This document shows positions 45,535 through 54,415 of a DNA stretch of 64,000 bases, in pieces. The translations under genes and the position numbers were made by a program. Every line of letters starts with the position of its first letter. Within the stretch, counting starts at the first letter, position 1. The stretch covers positions 3,844,001 through 3,908,000 of the forward strand of contig NZ_AFEJ02000001.1 in assembly GCF_000238775.2 (NCBI RefSeq). The letters run 5' to 3'. Source of the stretch: Acaryochloris sp. CCMEE 5410 (GTDB taxonomy: Bacteria > Cyanobacteriota > Cyanobacteriia > Thermosynechococcales > Thermosynechococcaceae). Below the pieces are notes generated by a model, which saw only the letters and a program-made list of their open reading frames with translations, did no database searches and was not told where the DNA came from.

Positions 45535-46803
45535 TTAGGCGGTCATTTGCAAAATATGCTGTTGATAGAGTTGACTCAACTGCTGGGCTACACCTTGCCA
45601 GCTAAAGGTTGTTTCTACTCGTTTGCGGGCGGCGAGTCCCCATTGTTCTCTGAGAGCAGGATCTGCCAAAATTTGATCAATGGCTCGGGAAAATCCAGGA
45701 ATATCTTTGGCCGGGATGAGTAAGCCCGTTTCATGGGGTAGAACGGTGAACTGTAGCCCCCCTACATCGCTGGCAATCACGGGTGTTCGGCTAGCCATTG
45801 ATTCTATGGCGACTAGGCCAAAGGGTTCATAGTGACTCGGAACGACGCTGACATCAGCTGCTGCATAGTAGTAGGGCAAGGCGTCATTGCTAATTCGCCC
45901 CGGAAATTGTGTATGGTCGGCTAGATCGAGATCTTGAACGATACCTTCAATGCGATCGCGTTCCCAACCGTCTTTTTCCCCCGGACGACTACCCCCCCCA
46001 ATAATCAAGCGTAAGGAGTCATCTGTCCTAAATTTAGACTGAGCCATGGCCCGGACGAGGGTTTCAATGCCTTTGCGAGGGTCAAAGCGACCAATATAGA
46101 AGACGACTTTAGCGTCTAGGGGAATGTCCAACTTTTGGCGGGCCTCGGCTCGGGTCATCGCTCCATAGCGACCAATGTCGGTGCCACAGGGAATGACTTG
46201 AATATTGCCACGGGATGAAAGATGCGATCGCATATGAGCTTCTTCCTGAGGACTCGTGGCCACAATACAGTCCGCAGCTTCTAAGCATTGCTTTTCGATC
46301 GCGAGCCGAGTCTTCGCAATGGTAGGAATATTGGGAACATTGGCATACTTGATCGCCCCTAGGGAGTGGTATGTATGCATTTGAACCAGAGGTTGGTGCT
46401 GTTTTAGTTCCATGCCGACCCAGCTGGACAGCCAATAATTCGTGTGCACCAAAGGATATTGACAGCCTTCTTGCTGTTGAAACCCTAGAAGTTCTCTGAC
46501 GAATTGTGGTAGATACTCAAAAATTTCGTCCCGACTCACAAATTCAGTGGGGCCAGCAGTTAGGCGAATGGTGCGACAACCAGAGCAATGTTGGACCTGC
46601 TCAGCTTGTTGAGGGTGAGCCTTTCGGGTAAACATATCTACCTGCCAGCCGAGATGAGCTAGCGCTTCACCTACTTGGCGGACATAGACATTTTGTCCAC
46701 CTGCTTCTTCTGCACCGATCTCAACTGCAGGATCACCATGTACAGAAATCAGTGCAACTTTGGTTGGCGGTCCATGGGGTGAGATTGGACTAAATGGACT
46801 CAT
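45535..46803 (-). CDS. GT4-family glycosyltransferase (sucrose-synthase/SPS-like group)
   Basis: About 422 residues, GT-B fold. The N-terminal HGDPAVEIGAEEAGGQNVYV, then RQVGEALAHLGWQVDMFTR, is characteristic of the sucrose-phosphate-synthase/sucrose-synthase-like group. The donor site has YIGRFDPRKGIETLV, and the EX7E-type motif lies in VPSHYEPFGLVAIESMA. The cytoplasmic enzyme transfers a sugar from a nucleotide donor; the acceptor (sucrose-6-P or another glycan) is not decided. The ATG at 46803 is used, because an in-frame 32-residue extension looks non-coding. It is divergent from bicA. Confidence 0.88.
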   Translation of the reverse strand: MSPFSPISPHGPPTKVALISVHGDPAVEIGAEEAGGQNVYVRQVGEALAHLGWQVDMFTRKAHPQQAEQVQHCSGCRTIRLTAGPTEFVSRDEIFEYLPQFVRELLGFQQQEGCQYPLVHTNYWLSSWVGMELKQHQPLVQMHTYHSLGAIKYANVPNIPTIAKTRLAIEKQCLEAADCIVATSPQEEAHMRSHLSSRGNIQVIPCGTDIGRYGAMTRAEARQKLDIPLDAKVVFYIGRFDPRKGIETLVRAMAQSKFRTDDSLRLIIGGGSRPGEKDGWERDRIEGIVQDLDLADHTQFPGRISNDALPYYYAAADVSVVPSHYEPFGLVAIESMASRTPVIASDVGGLQFTVLPHETGLLIPAKDIPGFSRAIDQILADPALREQWGLAARKRVETTFSWQGVAQQLSQLYQQHILQMTA

Positions 46804-47114
46804 GACCCTGCGCAGAACTAAGTAACACTTAGCAAGAATACTTCCAAAATTTGCAAAATAAATCAACAAATATTTATACAAAGCATAGCCTACAACCACC
46901 CTTTCCCTGATGAATTGCTGTGTTTCTCAACAATCGCCCAGCAAAAAAATGCTGAATGCGGAAATGATCCCCATTGTGATCCCTTTCCATAAGCTGGGGT
47001 TTTCGTATCCATTAGACATCAAAAACAGCAATTATCCGTAAATGCTTTGTTATAGATTTAATCCAATGTATATTGTTGTTAACATTGATTAAAGTCAACT
47101 AAAAGCGCTGACCT
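46804..47114. promoter_or_regulatory. Divergent promoter region upstream of bicA
   Basis: 311 bp between the glycosyltransferase gene and bicA. A TTA-N8-TAA sequence at 47079-47092, 22 bp before the bicA ATG, fits the loose consensus of LysR-type carbon regulators (CmpR/CcmR/CbbR). The motif is short and AT-rich, so chance is a fair explanation. No hairpin is evident. Confidence 0.35.
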
Positions 47115-48788
47115 ATGCAGATAACGAACCGAATCCATTTCCGAAACTTTAGCGGTGACCTCTTTGGGGGGATCACCGCTGCTGTTATTGCTTTGCCTAT
47201 GGCTTTGACCTTTGGGGTTGCATCTGGTGCAGGTCCTGCTGCGGGCCTTTACGGTGCCATCTTGGTGGGCTTCTTTGCGGCTTTGTTTGGGGGCACGCCT
47301 ACCCTGATCTCTGAACCTACGGGTCCGATGACTGTCATTATGACAGCGGTCATTGCCAATCTCACAGCAGCAAATTCAGAAAAAGGCTTAGCGATGGCCT
47401 TTACGGTGGTGATGATGGCAGGGGTATTCCAGATTCTGTTTGGTGTTCTGCGCTTAGGGAAATACGTCACCCTGATGCCCTATACCGTTGTGTCGGGCTT
47501 TATGTCAGGGATTGGCATCATTTTGGTGATCCTGCAGCTGGGACCCTTTTTAGGGGAGGCAGCGCCCAAAGGTGGGGTGCTAGGTACGCTCAGGGAGTTA
47601 CCGACTCTTTTGTCGGAAATTAACGGCGCTGCGTTGTTTTTAAGCCTATTAACGGTAGCCATCATTGTCCTGATCCCGATCATTGTGCCCACTCAACTCA
47701 AGAAGTGGTTCCCACCTCAATTGGTTGCCCTATTAGTGGGTACCTTTGTCGCACTGTGGTTGTTCCCAGGTGCCAGCGTTGATCGGATTGCACCTTTTGA
47801 GGCCGGGTTGCCGACCCTACGAATGCCTGTTTTTACCCAGAGCGAACTGCAGCTGATGGTTGTGGATGCGATTATTTTGGCCGTTTTAGGGTGTATTGAT
47901 GCCCTGTTAACCTCTGTGGTGGCTGATAGTCTAACCCGCACAGAGCATAACTCTAATAAGGAACTGATCGGCCAAGGGATTGGCAACCTAGTGTCTGGTT
48001 TGTGTGGTGGTATTGCAGGTGCTGGAGCGACGATGGGCACCGTGGTCAATATTCAAGCGGGTGGGCGAACGGCCCTCTCTGGTTTGACTCGCGCTTTTAT
48101 CTTGTTGATTGTTGTGCTCTGGGCAGCCCCTTTAACCCAGAATATTCCCTTAGCCGTACTGGCGGGAATTGCCCTCAAGGTGGGGATTGACATTATTGAC
48201 TGGGATTTCTTAAAGCGGGCTCATCAAGTGTCTTGGAAAGGGACCGCCATTATGTATGGGGTGATTGCCCTCACCGTTTTTGTTGACCTGATGGTGGCTG
48301 TGGGGATTGGGGTGTTTATTGCCAATATCGTTACGATTGATCGCCTGAGTACCCTGCAATCCAAATCAGTGAAGGCCATCACTGATGCAGACGATGAAAT
48401 TCAACTGACAGAGGAAGAGAAAAAACTCCTCGATCAGGGCCAAGGACGCATGTTGCTCTTTCATTTAAGTGGTCCCATGATTTTTGGTGTGGCGAAAGCA
48501 ATTTCACGAGAACAAAAAGCACTGAAATATTGTGAGGCTTTGGTTCTAGACTTGAGTGATGTGCCTCATATGGGGGTTACCTCGTCCTTGACCATTGAGA
48601 ACGCGATTGAAGAAGCTCTCGACAAAGGTTGTTCTGTTTTTGTGGTTGGGGCTGCTGGCCAAACGAAACGCCGTCTAGGCAAATTAGGGATTTGGGACCG
48701 TCTTCCCCCGGAAAATTTATTGGCAACTCGAGTAGAAGCGTTGCGCAAAAGTGTCGCAGGTCTGGATCACTATGCGACCTCCGGTTGA
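47115..48788 (+). CDS. bicA: SulP-family sodium-dependent bicarbonate transporter
   Basis: 557 residues. Membrane domain ~10-425 of the SLC26/SulP fold opens FSGDLFGGITAAVIALPMAL and TFGVASGAGPAAGLYGA, with the conserved GGTPTLISEPTGPMTVIM, CIDALLTSVVADSLTRT and GGIAGAGATMGTVVNIQAGG. A cytoplasmic STAS domain (~440-545) has ALVLDLSDVPHMGVTSSLTI. These are hallmarks of BicA, the low-affinity, high-flux Na+-HCO3- symporter of the cyanobacterial CO2-concentrating mechanism. The Na+/H+ antiporter and Mrp genes directly downstream fit a Na+-coupled role. Length matches BicA. Confidence 0.93.
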   Translation: MQITNRIHFRNFSGDLFGGITAAVIALPMALTFGVASGAGPAAGLYGAILVGFFAALFGGTPTLISEPTGPMTVIMTAVIANLTAANSEKGLAMAFTVVMMAGVFQILFGVLRLGKYVTLMPYTVVSGFMSGIGIILVILQLGPFLGEAAPKGGVLGTLRELPTLLSEINGAALFLSLLTVAIIVLIPIIVPTQLKKWFPPQLVALLVGTFVALWLFPGASVDRIAPFEAGLPTLRMPVFTQSELQLMVVDAIILAVLGCIDALLTSVVADSLTRTEHNSNKELIGQGIGNLVSGLCGGIAGAGATMGTVVNIQAGGRTALSGLTRAFILLIVVLWAAPLTQNIPLAVLAGIALKVGIDIIDWDFLKRAHQVSWKGTAIMYGVIALTVFVDLMVAVGIGVFIANIVTIDRLSTLQSKSVKAITDADDEIQLTEEEKKLLDQGQGRMLLFHLSGPMIFGVAKAISREQKALKYCEALVLDLSDVPHMGVTSSLTIENAIEEALDKGCSVFVVGAAGQTKRRLGKLGIWDRLPPENLLATRVEALRKSVAGLDHYATSG

Positions 48789-48861
48789 GAATAGCTCACC
48801 CTTAATGTCTGGATGCTTAATCAAGGATGTTTTTCTGATTTGACAGATTATTGTTCACTTA

Positions 48862-50265
48862 ATGTGGGATATGAATACATTCATCGATACTTTATCAATG
48901 TCACCGCTTCTCCAAGGCGGCATTTCTCAGCCTTGGTTAATCGCTGCAGCTAATGCAGATGAAGCGCCCCTCATCCTCTCAGGGGTACTCCTTAGCCTAG
49001 TGGTCATTTATCTGGCTAGTAAGCTTGGCGGTGAGTTATCACAGCTCTTAAACTTACCGCCTGTATTAGGAGAACTAGTGGGGGGTGTGGCCATTGGGGC
49101 CTCAGCCTTGCACCTGCTGGTCTTTGCGGAAGGTGGAACGGTGGCTGCCGATTCGGCCTTAATGCCGATTCTGCAGTTTATTGGCGGCAATCTTAGTGCG
49201 GAATCGATTACCTCAATTTTTGAAAGCCAGAGCGAAATCATTGAGATTTTGTCTGAGCTGGGGGTAATTATTCTGTTGTTTGAGATTGGCTTAGAGTCGG
49301 ATCTCAGAGAACTGACGGAAGTGGGCTATCAGGCGGTGTTAGTGGCGGTTGTTGGAGTGGTGGCTCCCTTTACTGCAGGAACAGCCGGATTAATTCTCCT
49401 GTTCAATATGCCCACGATTCCCTCGATTTTTGCTGGAGCAGCGTTGACGGCAACCAGTATTGGTATTACCTCCAAAGTCCTGTCTGAATTGGGCTTTCTC
49501 AAATCAAAAGAAGGCCAAATCATTGTGGGGGCTGCCATTATTGATGATGTGTTAGGCATTATCGTCTTGGCGGTGGTGGCTAGCTTGGCGAAAACGGGCG
49601 AAGTCGATATCGTTAATGTTCTGTATTTGATTGGTAGTGCCACGGCGTTTTTGGTGGGCTCCATTCTATTAGGTCGATTTTTCAATCAGGCCTTTGTGAC
49701 CATTGCCGATCAGCTCCAAACTCGCGGCAAACTGGTGATTCCTGCTTTGAGTTTTGCTTTTCTTATGGCTTTCCTCGCCAATGCAATTCACCTAGAAGCG
49801 ATTTTGGGTGCCTTTGCAGCAGGTTTAGTGCTCGATGAAACCGATAAGCGCAAAGAGCTGGATCAGCAGGTGGTTCCCATTGCCGATATTCTCGTGCCGG
49901 TTTTCTTTGTGACTGTAGGGGCAAAAGCTGACTTAAGCGTTTTGAATCCTGCTATTCCTGAAAACCGTGAAGGTCTTGTTATTGCTGCCTTTTTGATTGT
50001 GGTGGCGATGATTGGCAAGCTGATTACGGGTTGGACTGTGATCGGTCAGCCTGGGATTAATCGATTTGCCATTGGCGTCGGTATGATTCCTCGGGGAGAA
50101 GTAGGTCTAGTGTTTGCTGGTATCGGTTCAGCCAGCGGTGTCCTAGATAAGCCCTTAGAAGCGGCGATTATTACGATGGTGATTCTAACTACCTTTGTGG
50201 CGCCGCCGTTATTGCGGGTAGCGTTTAAAGGTGGTGCGATCGCAATTGAGTCTCCGGCTAACTAG
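48862..50265 (+). CDS. Na+/H+ antiporter, CPA2 family (NapA/NhaS3-like)
   Basis: 467 residues with 12-13 helices. LLNLPPVLGELVGGVAIGAS, GVIILLFEIGLESDLREL, TATSIGITSKVLSELG and the unwound-helix pair GAAIIDDVLGIIVLAVVA (double Asp for ion binding) are CPA2 markers. GVGMIPRGEVGLVFAGIG is the conserved Arg/Glu helix. It exchanges Na+ for H+ and would restore the Na+ gradient used by BicA, whose gene ends 73 bp upstream. Similar to cyanobacterial NhaS3, but orthology is not proven. A hairpin follows the stop. Confidence 0.92.
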   Translation: MWDMNTFIDTLSMSPLLQGGISQPWLIAAANADEAPLILSGVLLSLVVIYLASKLGGELSQLLNLPPVLGELVGGVAIGASALHLLVFAEGGTVAADSALMPILQFIGGNLSAESITSIFESQSEIIEILSELGVIILLFEIGLESDLRELTEVGYQAVLVAVVGVVAPFTAGTAGLILLFNMPTIPSIFAGAALTATSIGITSKVLSELGFLKSKEGQIIVGAAIIDDVLGIIVLAVVASLAKTGEVDIVNVLYLIGSATAFLVGSILLGRFFNQAFVTIADQLQTRGKLVIPALSFAFLMAFLANAIHLEAILGAFAAGLVLDETDKRKELDQQVVPIADILVPVFFVTVGAKADLSVLNPAIPENREGLVIAAFLIVVAMIGKLITGWTVIGQPGINRFAIGVGMIPRGEVGLVFAGIGSASGVLDKPLEAAIITMVILTTFVAPPLLRVAFKGGAIAIESPAN

Positions 50266-50275
50266 CACATCTCGA

Positions 50276-50306
50276 GAACTGCGATGCTGGGGTGATATCG
50301 CAGTTC
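50276..50306 (+). terminator. Hairpin between the antiporter gene and mrpC
   Basis: A perfect 10-bp stem (50276-50285 with 50297-50306) and an 11-nt loop. A T6 run occurs ~26 bp further on, not directly after the stem, so it may be a weak terminator or an RNA-processing hairpin that separates antiporter and Mrp expression. Confidence 0.45.
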
Positions 50307-50358
50307 CCTCACCCACTTCTCTCACCCCCTTTTTTAATTAACTCTTTTTAAAATCACC

Positions 50359-50694
50359 ATGTTAGAAGCGTTTATCTTTGCGACGATTCTCTGTGGCTTT
50401 TTCGGCATCATCCTCAAGCAAAATCTGATGATGAAGATTATTGCAATGGATGTGATGAGTACTGGCGTCATTGCCTATTACGTCAAGATCTCAGCCCGAC
50501 AAGGATTATTCACTCCCATTCTCACCAATAGTCATCAAGGGGCCTATGCGGATCCGGTCCCTCAAGCCGTGATTTTGACGGCAATTGTGATTGGTTTTTC
50601 GATTCAAGCGTTGATGCTGGTGGGCGTCATGAAGCTCTCCCGCGACAATCCCACCTTAGAAAGCCGCGAGATTGAAAAGACCTACACACCATGA
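50359..50694 (+). CDS. mrpC: Mrp-type Na+/H+ antiporter subunit C
   Basis: 111 residues with three helices, homologous to MrpC/MnhC and to NuoK of complex I. NLMMKIIAMDVMSTGVIAYY replaces the NuoK-type LI..e.m..gi region, and DPVPQAVILTAIVIGFSIQA is the highly conserved MrpC/NuoK segment. It is one membrane subunit of a multi-subunit antiporter. The ATG of mrpD overlaps its stop (ATGA at 50691). Confidence 0.93.
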   Translation: MLEAFIFATILCGFFGIILKQNLMMKIIAMDVMSTGVIAYYVKISARQGLFTPILTNSHQGAYADPVPQAVILTAIVIGFSIQALMLVGVMKLSRDNPTLESREIEKTYTP

Positions 50695-52121
50695 ACACCC
50701 TGACGATTATTTGGATAGCCCTGCCGTTTTTCGTGGGGTTTGTAGGGTATCTAGTCCCTAAAGTTGATCGGTACTTAGCCTTGGCCATGACCTTGGTGTC
50801 TGCCAGCTATGCCGCTCGGGTGTTGATGGAATCAATGCCGCTGACGGTGGAGCTGATGGATAACTTTGGGGTCACCCTCCAGATTGATAGTCTGAGTGGC
50901 TACTTTATCTTGACTAATGCCTTAGTTACGGCTGCCGTGATTTGCTACTGCTGGGGAACGGGAAAATCCGCGTTTTTTTATACCCAGACTATTATTCTCC
51001 ATGGCAGCGTCAACGCCGTCTTTATTTGTGCTGACTTTATTAGCTTATATGTGGCCCTAGAGGTGATTGGCATTGCCGCCTTTTTGCTGGTGTCTTACCC
51101 CCGCACCAACCGGGCGATTTGGGTGGCTTTGCGCTACCTGTTTATCAGCAATACGGCCATGCTGTTTTATTTGGTGGGGGCTGTGTTGGTGTATCAAGCC
51201 AACAACTCCTTTGCCTTTGCGGGCTTGGCAAAGGCACCCCCAGAAGCCTTAGCCTTGATTTTCCTGGGACTGCTGACCAAAGGCGGCATCTTTGTATCGG
51301 GGTTGTGGTTACCCTTAACCCATTCCGAGTCAGAAACCCCTGTCTCTGCCCTACTCTCCGGTGTTGTGGTGAAAACAGGTGTCTTTCCTTTGGCTCGGAT
51401 GGCCTTGATGGTGGATGCAGTCGCCCCAGTGATCACCTTATTTGGGATTGGCACCGCCTTTTTGGGAATTAGCTTGGCTCTCTTCGAGCAGGATACCAAG
51501 CGGCTGTTGGCTCAAAGCACGATTTCCCAACTTGGATTTATCCTGGCTGCCCCTGCTGTAGGTGGGTTCTATGCCTTGACCCACGGCTTGGTGAAAGCCA
51601 CCCTCTTTTTAACCGCAGGCACCTTGCCTAGTCGAGATTTTCAGGAACTGCACAAGCAGCCAATTCCGCGATCTCTATGGCTGGTCTTGGTTATGGCCAG
51701 TTGCTCCATCTCCGGTATTCCCCTCTGGGCTGGTTTTGCTTCCAAGGCCTTAACCCTAAAGAGTTTGCTGCCCTGGCAAATGATTACCCTCAATATTGCC
51801 ACTGTGGGTACCAGTGCCATCTTCGCCAAATTTATCTTTTTGCCCCATCAAAGTGAATCTAAGTCGATTAGGCCCGGCTTTTGGGTAGCAGTGCTGCTGC
51901 TATTAGGCGGCTTGCTGGCGGCGAATGGTGTCTATTACCAGGCTTATACCCTAGCCAATATTGGCAAAGCCATAGCAAAAGTAGGGATTGGCTGGCTGGT
52001 CTATTGGCTCGTTATCCGACGGGTGGTGCTGAAACTACCACGGGTCCAAGAACAAATCGAGCATTTAATTGGGGGGATGAGCTTAATGTTAGTTCTACTG
52101 TTCTGGATGGTGTTGGCATGA
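50691..52121 (+). CDS. mrpD: Mrp-type Na+/H+ antiporter subunit D (proton-conducting, NuoL/M/N-like)
   Basis: 476 residues with ~14 helices. The complex-I-like antiporter motif is visible: FISLYVALEVIGIAAFLLVS carries the conserved Glu, LIFLGLLTKGGIFVSGLWLP the helix-7 Lys, and GGFYALTHGLVKATLFLTAG the His/Lys of helix 8. It is the proton channel subunit of the Mrp complex. No full-length MrpA (the ~800-residue partner) is in the cluster. The 4-bp overlap continues to mrpE. Confidence 0.93.
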   Translation: MNTLTIIWIALPFFVGFVGYLVPKVDRYLALAMTLVSASYAARVLMESMPLTVELMDNFGVTLQIDSLSGYFILTNALVTAAVICYCWGTGKSAFFYTQTIILHGSVNAVFICADFISLYVALEVIGIAAFLLVSYPRTNRAIWVALRYLFISNTAMLFYLVGAVLVYQANNSFAFAGLAKAPPEALALIFLGLLTKGGIFVSGLWLPLTHSESETPVSALLSGVVVKTGVFPLARMALMVDAVAPVITLFGIGTAFLGISLALFEQDTKRLLAQSTISQLGFILAAPAVGGFYALTHGLVKATLFLTAGTLPSRDFQELHKQPIPRSLWLVLVMASCSISGIPLWAGFASKALTLKSLLPWQMITLNIATVGTSAIFAKFIFLPHQSESKSIRPGFWVAVLLLLGGLLAANGVYYQAYTLANIGKAIAKVGIGWLVYWLVIRRVVLKLPRVQEQIEHLIGGMSLMLVLLFWMVLA

Positions 52122-52504
52122 CTGGATATCTAAATATTCTGCTGCGCTTAGCCATCTGGTTTTTGCTGACCGCCGATTTTGGCATTGCCAATATCATCAT
52201 TGGCGTCTGTGTAGCTCTATTGCTACCGCGCCGCGCAAATCCGGGGGCCTTAAAAGATTGGCTGCATGCGATCGGGGAAATTATTATTGCCATTCCCCAA
52301 GCTTTTATTGAGGCGATTGAAATTATGGTTCGTCCCCATCGCTATGAAGCGATGACGATGGAACATGTCAAACCACAACGCACTCCTGGTCTAATTTTTC
52401 TCGATATTTTCGTGATTACCTTTACCCCGAAAACCATTGTGTTGAAATACCACGAGGAAGGGTTGTACGAAGTCCACCGGATCCAGCGGAGGAAGCAGTC
52501 ATGA
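52118..52504 (+). CDS. mrpE: Mrp-type antiporter subunit E
   Basis: 128 residues. Two N-terminal helices (ILLRLAIWFLLTADFGIANI, IIGVCVALLLP) precede a conserved cytoplasmic part, FIEAIEIMVRP and IFVITFTPKTIVLKYHEEGL, equivalent to the MrpE region where P(R/K)TIT and Y..EG occur. The role in the complex is assembly or stability. The start at 52118 overlaps the mrpD stop. Confidence 0.9.
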   Translation: MTGYLNILLRLAIWFLLTADFGIANIIIGVCVALLLPRRANPGALKDWLHAIGEIIIAIPQAFIEAIEIMVRPHRYEAMTMEHVKPQRTPGLIFLDIFVITFTPKTIVLKYHEEGLYEVHRIQRRKQS

Positions 52505-52752
52505 ATATCATCCTAATTGCGATGATTCTGGCCCTAGCGATTCCCATTTATGAAGCCTGTCAGGACGAGGATGTGTGGCAGAAAATGTTGGCCTTTGCCA
52601 GTATCGCCAGTAAAACGTCGATCATGATTTTGGTAATTTCAGTTCTGCGGGATGACTGGATGATTGGCGTTGTCGGGGTGTTGATTCTCAGTGTTGGCAA
52701 TGCAGCCCTGATGCTGTTGGCTCATATTATTAAACGGATTAGTGACGGATGA
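52501..52752 (+). CDS. mrpF: Mrp-type antiporter subunit F-like
   Basis: 83 residues with two or three helices (NIILIAMILALAIPIYEACQ, ASKTSIMILVISVLRDDWM, GVVGVLILSVGNAALMLLAH). Size, topology and position between mrpE and mrpG fit MrpF, but the family sequence is poorly conserved and the assignment leans on context. It overlaps both neighbours by 4 bp. Confidence 0.8.
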   Translation: MNIILIAMILALAIPIYEACQDEDVWQKMLAFASIASKTSIMILVISVLRDDWMIGVVGVLILSVGNAALMLLAHIIKRISDG

Positions 52753-53030
52753 TTAACGCAATTAGTTATGTCTGTATGGGCATGGGCATGGTCTTCTGGT
52801 TTTGGGGCACCTGGCCCTTAGTGGGTCACCGCTCAGTGCTGTATAAGCTCCATAGCCTCTCCGTGGCCGATACCTTGGGTTCCATGTTAATTGTCGTCGG
52901 TTTGCTGCTTAAAATTCCCCGAGAGTGGCCCTTGCTGGTGTTAGCCATTCTATCCCTGGCCATCTGGAATACGGTGCTGGGATATGTGTTGGCCTATTGC
53001 TCAAGTAGTCCCAAGGAGGCCGAGACATAA
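52749..53030 (+). CDS. mrpG: Mrp-type antiporter subunit G
   Basis: 93 residues with three helices. GMVFWFWGTWPLVGHRSVLY, then KLHSLSVADTLGSMLIVVGL, matches the MrpG/MnhG pattern (G..RfpD.y.RlHa....T.G). It is an accessory membrane subunit. The stop overlaps the following gene start by 1 bp. Confidence 0.88.
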   Translation: MINAISYVCMGMGMVFWFWGTWPLVGHRSVLYKLHSLSVADTLGSMLIVVGLLLKIPREWPLLVLAILSLAIWNTVLGYVLAYCSSSPKEAET

Positions 53031-53572
53031 TGGAAGATAGCTATGTTTACATCATTATTGCCCTGTTGCCTTTGACCGCAACAATGGTGGTGCTGCAGGT
53101 CAATCCCTACCATGCTCTGATTATTCGGGGGATTTTGGGTGCGGTAGCCGCTCTGGTCTATGCCGTCTTGGGGGCAGCAGATGTGGCCTTAACAGAGGCT
53201 CTCGTCGGAACTATGCTGGCGATTACCCTCTATGCAGTAGCAGTCCGCTCCTCCCTAGTGGTGCGATTGGGAGTACTCCAAGCCGTCGAGCCCCAAGGGT
53301 TTCAATCTTGGATTGAAGGATGTCGGACGGTATTCTCTAAGCACTATATGCGCTTAGAGCTGGTCAATTACCCCAATGACCAAGACCTCCGCCAAGCCTT
53401 GAATGAAAAGGAAGTGCATGCCATTTATCTGCCTCAACAGCCTGCTGAATCCCAGGATCAAGCCCTAATTCGCGTCCCTCGCTTATACGAAATTATGGAA
53501 GCAGAATTGACATCACCCGCAACAACCCTGACCTGTGTAACGGTGGCTGAGTCTGCGGAGGTGAAGGTATGA
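53030..53572 (+). CDS. DUF4040/MbhD-like subunit (MrpA C-terminal part equivalent)
   Basis: 180 residues. The three-helix N-terminal part (HALIIRGILGAVAALVYAVL, GAADVALTEALVGTMLAITL) matches the DUF4040 (MbhD) segment that in most bacteria forms the C-terminal end of MrpA; ALTEALVG is the hallmark. The remaining ~100 residues are a soluble alpha/beta tail (MRLELVNYPNDQDLRQALNE) not found in MbhD alone, function unknown. The split MrpA is a trait of cyanobacterial Mrp operons. Confidence 0.85.
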   Translation: MEDSYVYIIIALLPLTATMVVLQVNPYHALIIRGILGAVAALVYAVLGAADVALTEALVGTMLAITLYAVAVRSSLVVRLGVLQAVEPQGFQSWIEGCRTVFSKHYMRLELVNYPNDQDLRQALNEKEVHAIYLPQQPAESQDQALIRVPRLYEIMEAELTSPATTLTCVTVAESAEVKV

Positions 53573-54231
53573 AGTGGCTGTATATCCTTGCGGGCTTGGC
53601 TCTCTATGTCAAAATTTTGGTGATGCCTAATCCAGACTTAGATATCCCTGATCTATCGTTTGTGCAGGCTGTTGTCGATGATAGTGGTGTTCCCAATGCC
53701 TTAGCGGGCATTATTTTCAGGAATCGCCTCTACGACACGATTTTCGAGGTGGTGGTGTTTACCATTGCAATTATGGGCGTCCGTTTTCTGCTGGCGGATG
53801 AGCAGCCCTCTAAAAAGGTGCATCGATTTACAGATGAACCCTCGATTGTCCTTGCCAGGTTAGGGGCAACCATTGCCTCCTTGGTTAGTATCGAGTTAGC
53901 GATTCGAGGTCATTTAAGTCCTGGAGGCGGATTTGCAGCAGGTGTGGCAGGCGGTACCGCGATAGGTCTAATTGCGATTACCTCATCTTCGAAGTGGATG
54001 CAAGGAATCTATCAGCGCTGGCGAGCGGCTATGTGGGAGAAGATTTCCGTGCTGATATTTTTGGTCTTAGCTGCAATCACGTTGGTCGGTTTTGAGTTAC
54101 CTCACGGTGAACTCGGTGCTTTGGTCAGTGGGGGTGTGATTCCTATTCTTAATGTATTGGTGGCGATTAAGGTAGCTCTCGGTTCTTGGGCTGTGATTTT
54201 GGTGTTTATTCGATATCGTGGGTTGTTGTAG
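53569..54231 (+). CDS. mrpB: Mrp-type antiporter subunit B-like
   Basis: 220 residues. An N-terminal membrane helix and MbhE-like segment (NALAGIIFRNRLYDTIFEVV, VFTIAIMGVRFLLAD) precede the MrpB part, with IELAIRGHLSPGGGFAAGVA (the diagnostic GH.sPGGGF.gG) and VGFELPHGELGALVSGG, IPILN. So this gene probably fuses MbhE-type and MrpB-type parts. It is the last gene of the operon and overlaps the upstream stop by 4 bp. Confidence 0.9.
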   Translation: MKWLYILAGLALYVKILVMPNPDLDIPDLSFVQAVVDDSGVPNALAGIIFRNRLYDTIFEVVVFTIAIMGVRFLLADEQPSKKVHRFTDEPSIVLARLGATIASLVSIELAIRGHLSPGGGFAAGVAGGTAIGLIAITSSSKWMQGIYQRWRAAMWEKISVLIFLVLAAITLVGFELPHGELGALVSGGVIPILNVLVAIKVALGSWAVILVFIRYRGLL

Positions 54232-54415
54232 GCTATGTCTTGTAATGCTTCCAAAGGAGCAACGGCAAGTTTGCATATCGGAAAACTTCCGTGAAGCTGC
54301 TTTAGCATTCAGCGGTGCTAATGTAAAACTAGCTTTGTGTTGAGAGTTAGAAAAGCTATAACTGTTTTTATGTTAGGAAGAGATCAGCCTTCTAAGCCTA
54401 ATCATTAATCAATCG

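Noticed and set aside
54245-54343. A 32-codon frame after mrpB with a purine-rich stretch
   Set aside because: Too short, no recognisable similarity and no conserved context visible.
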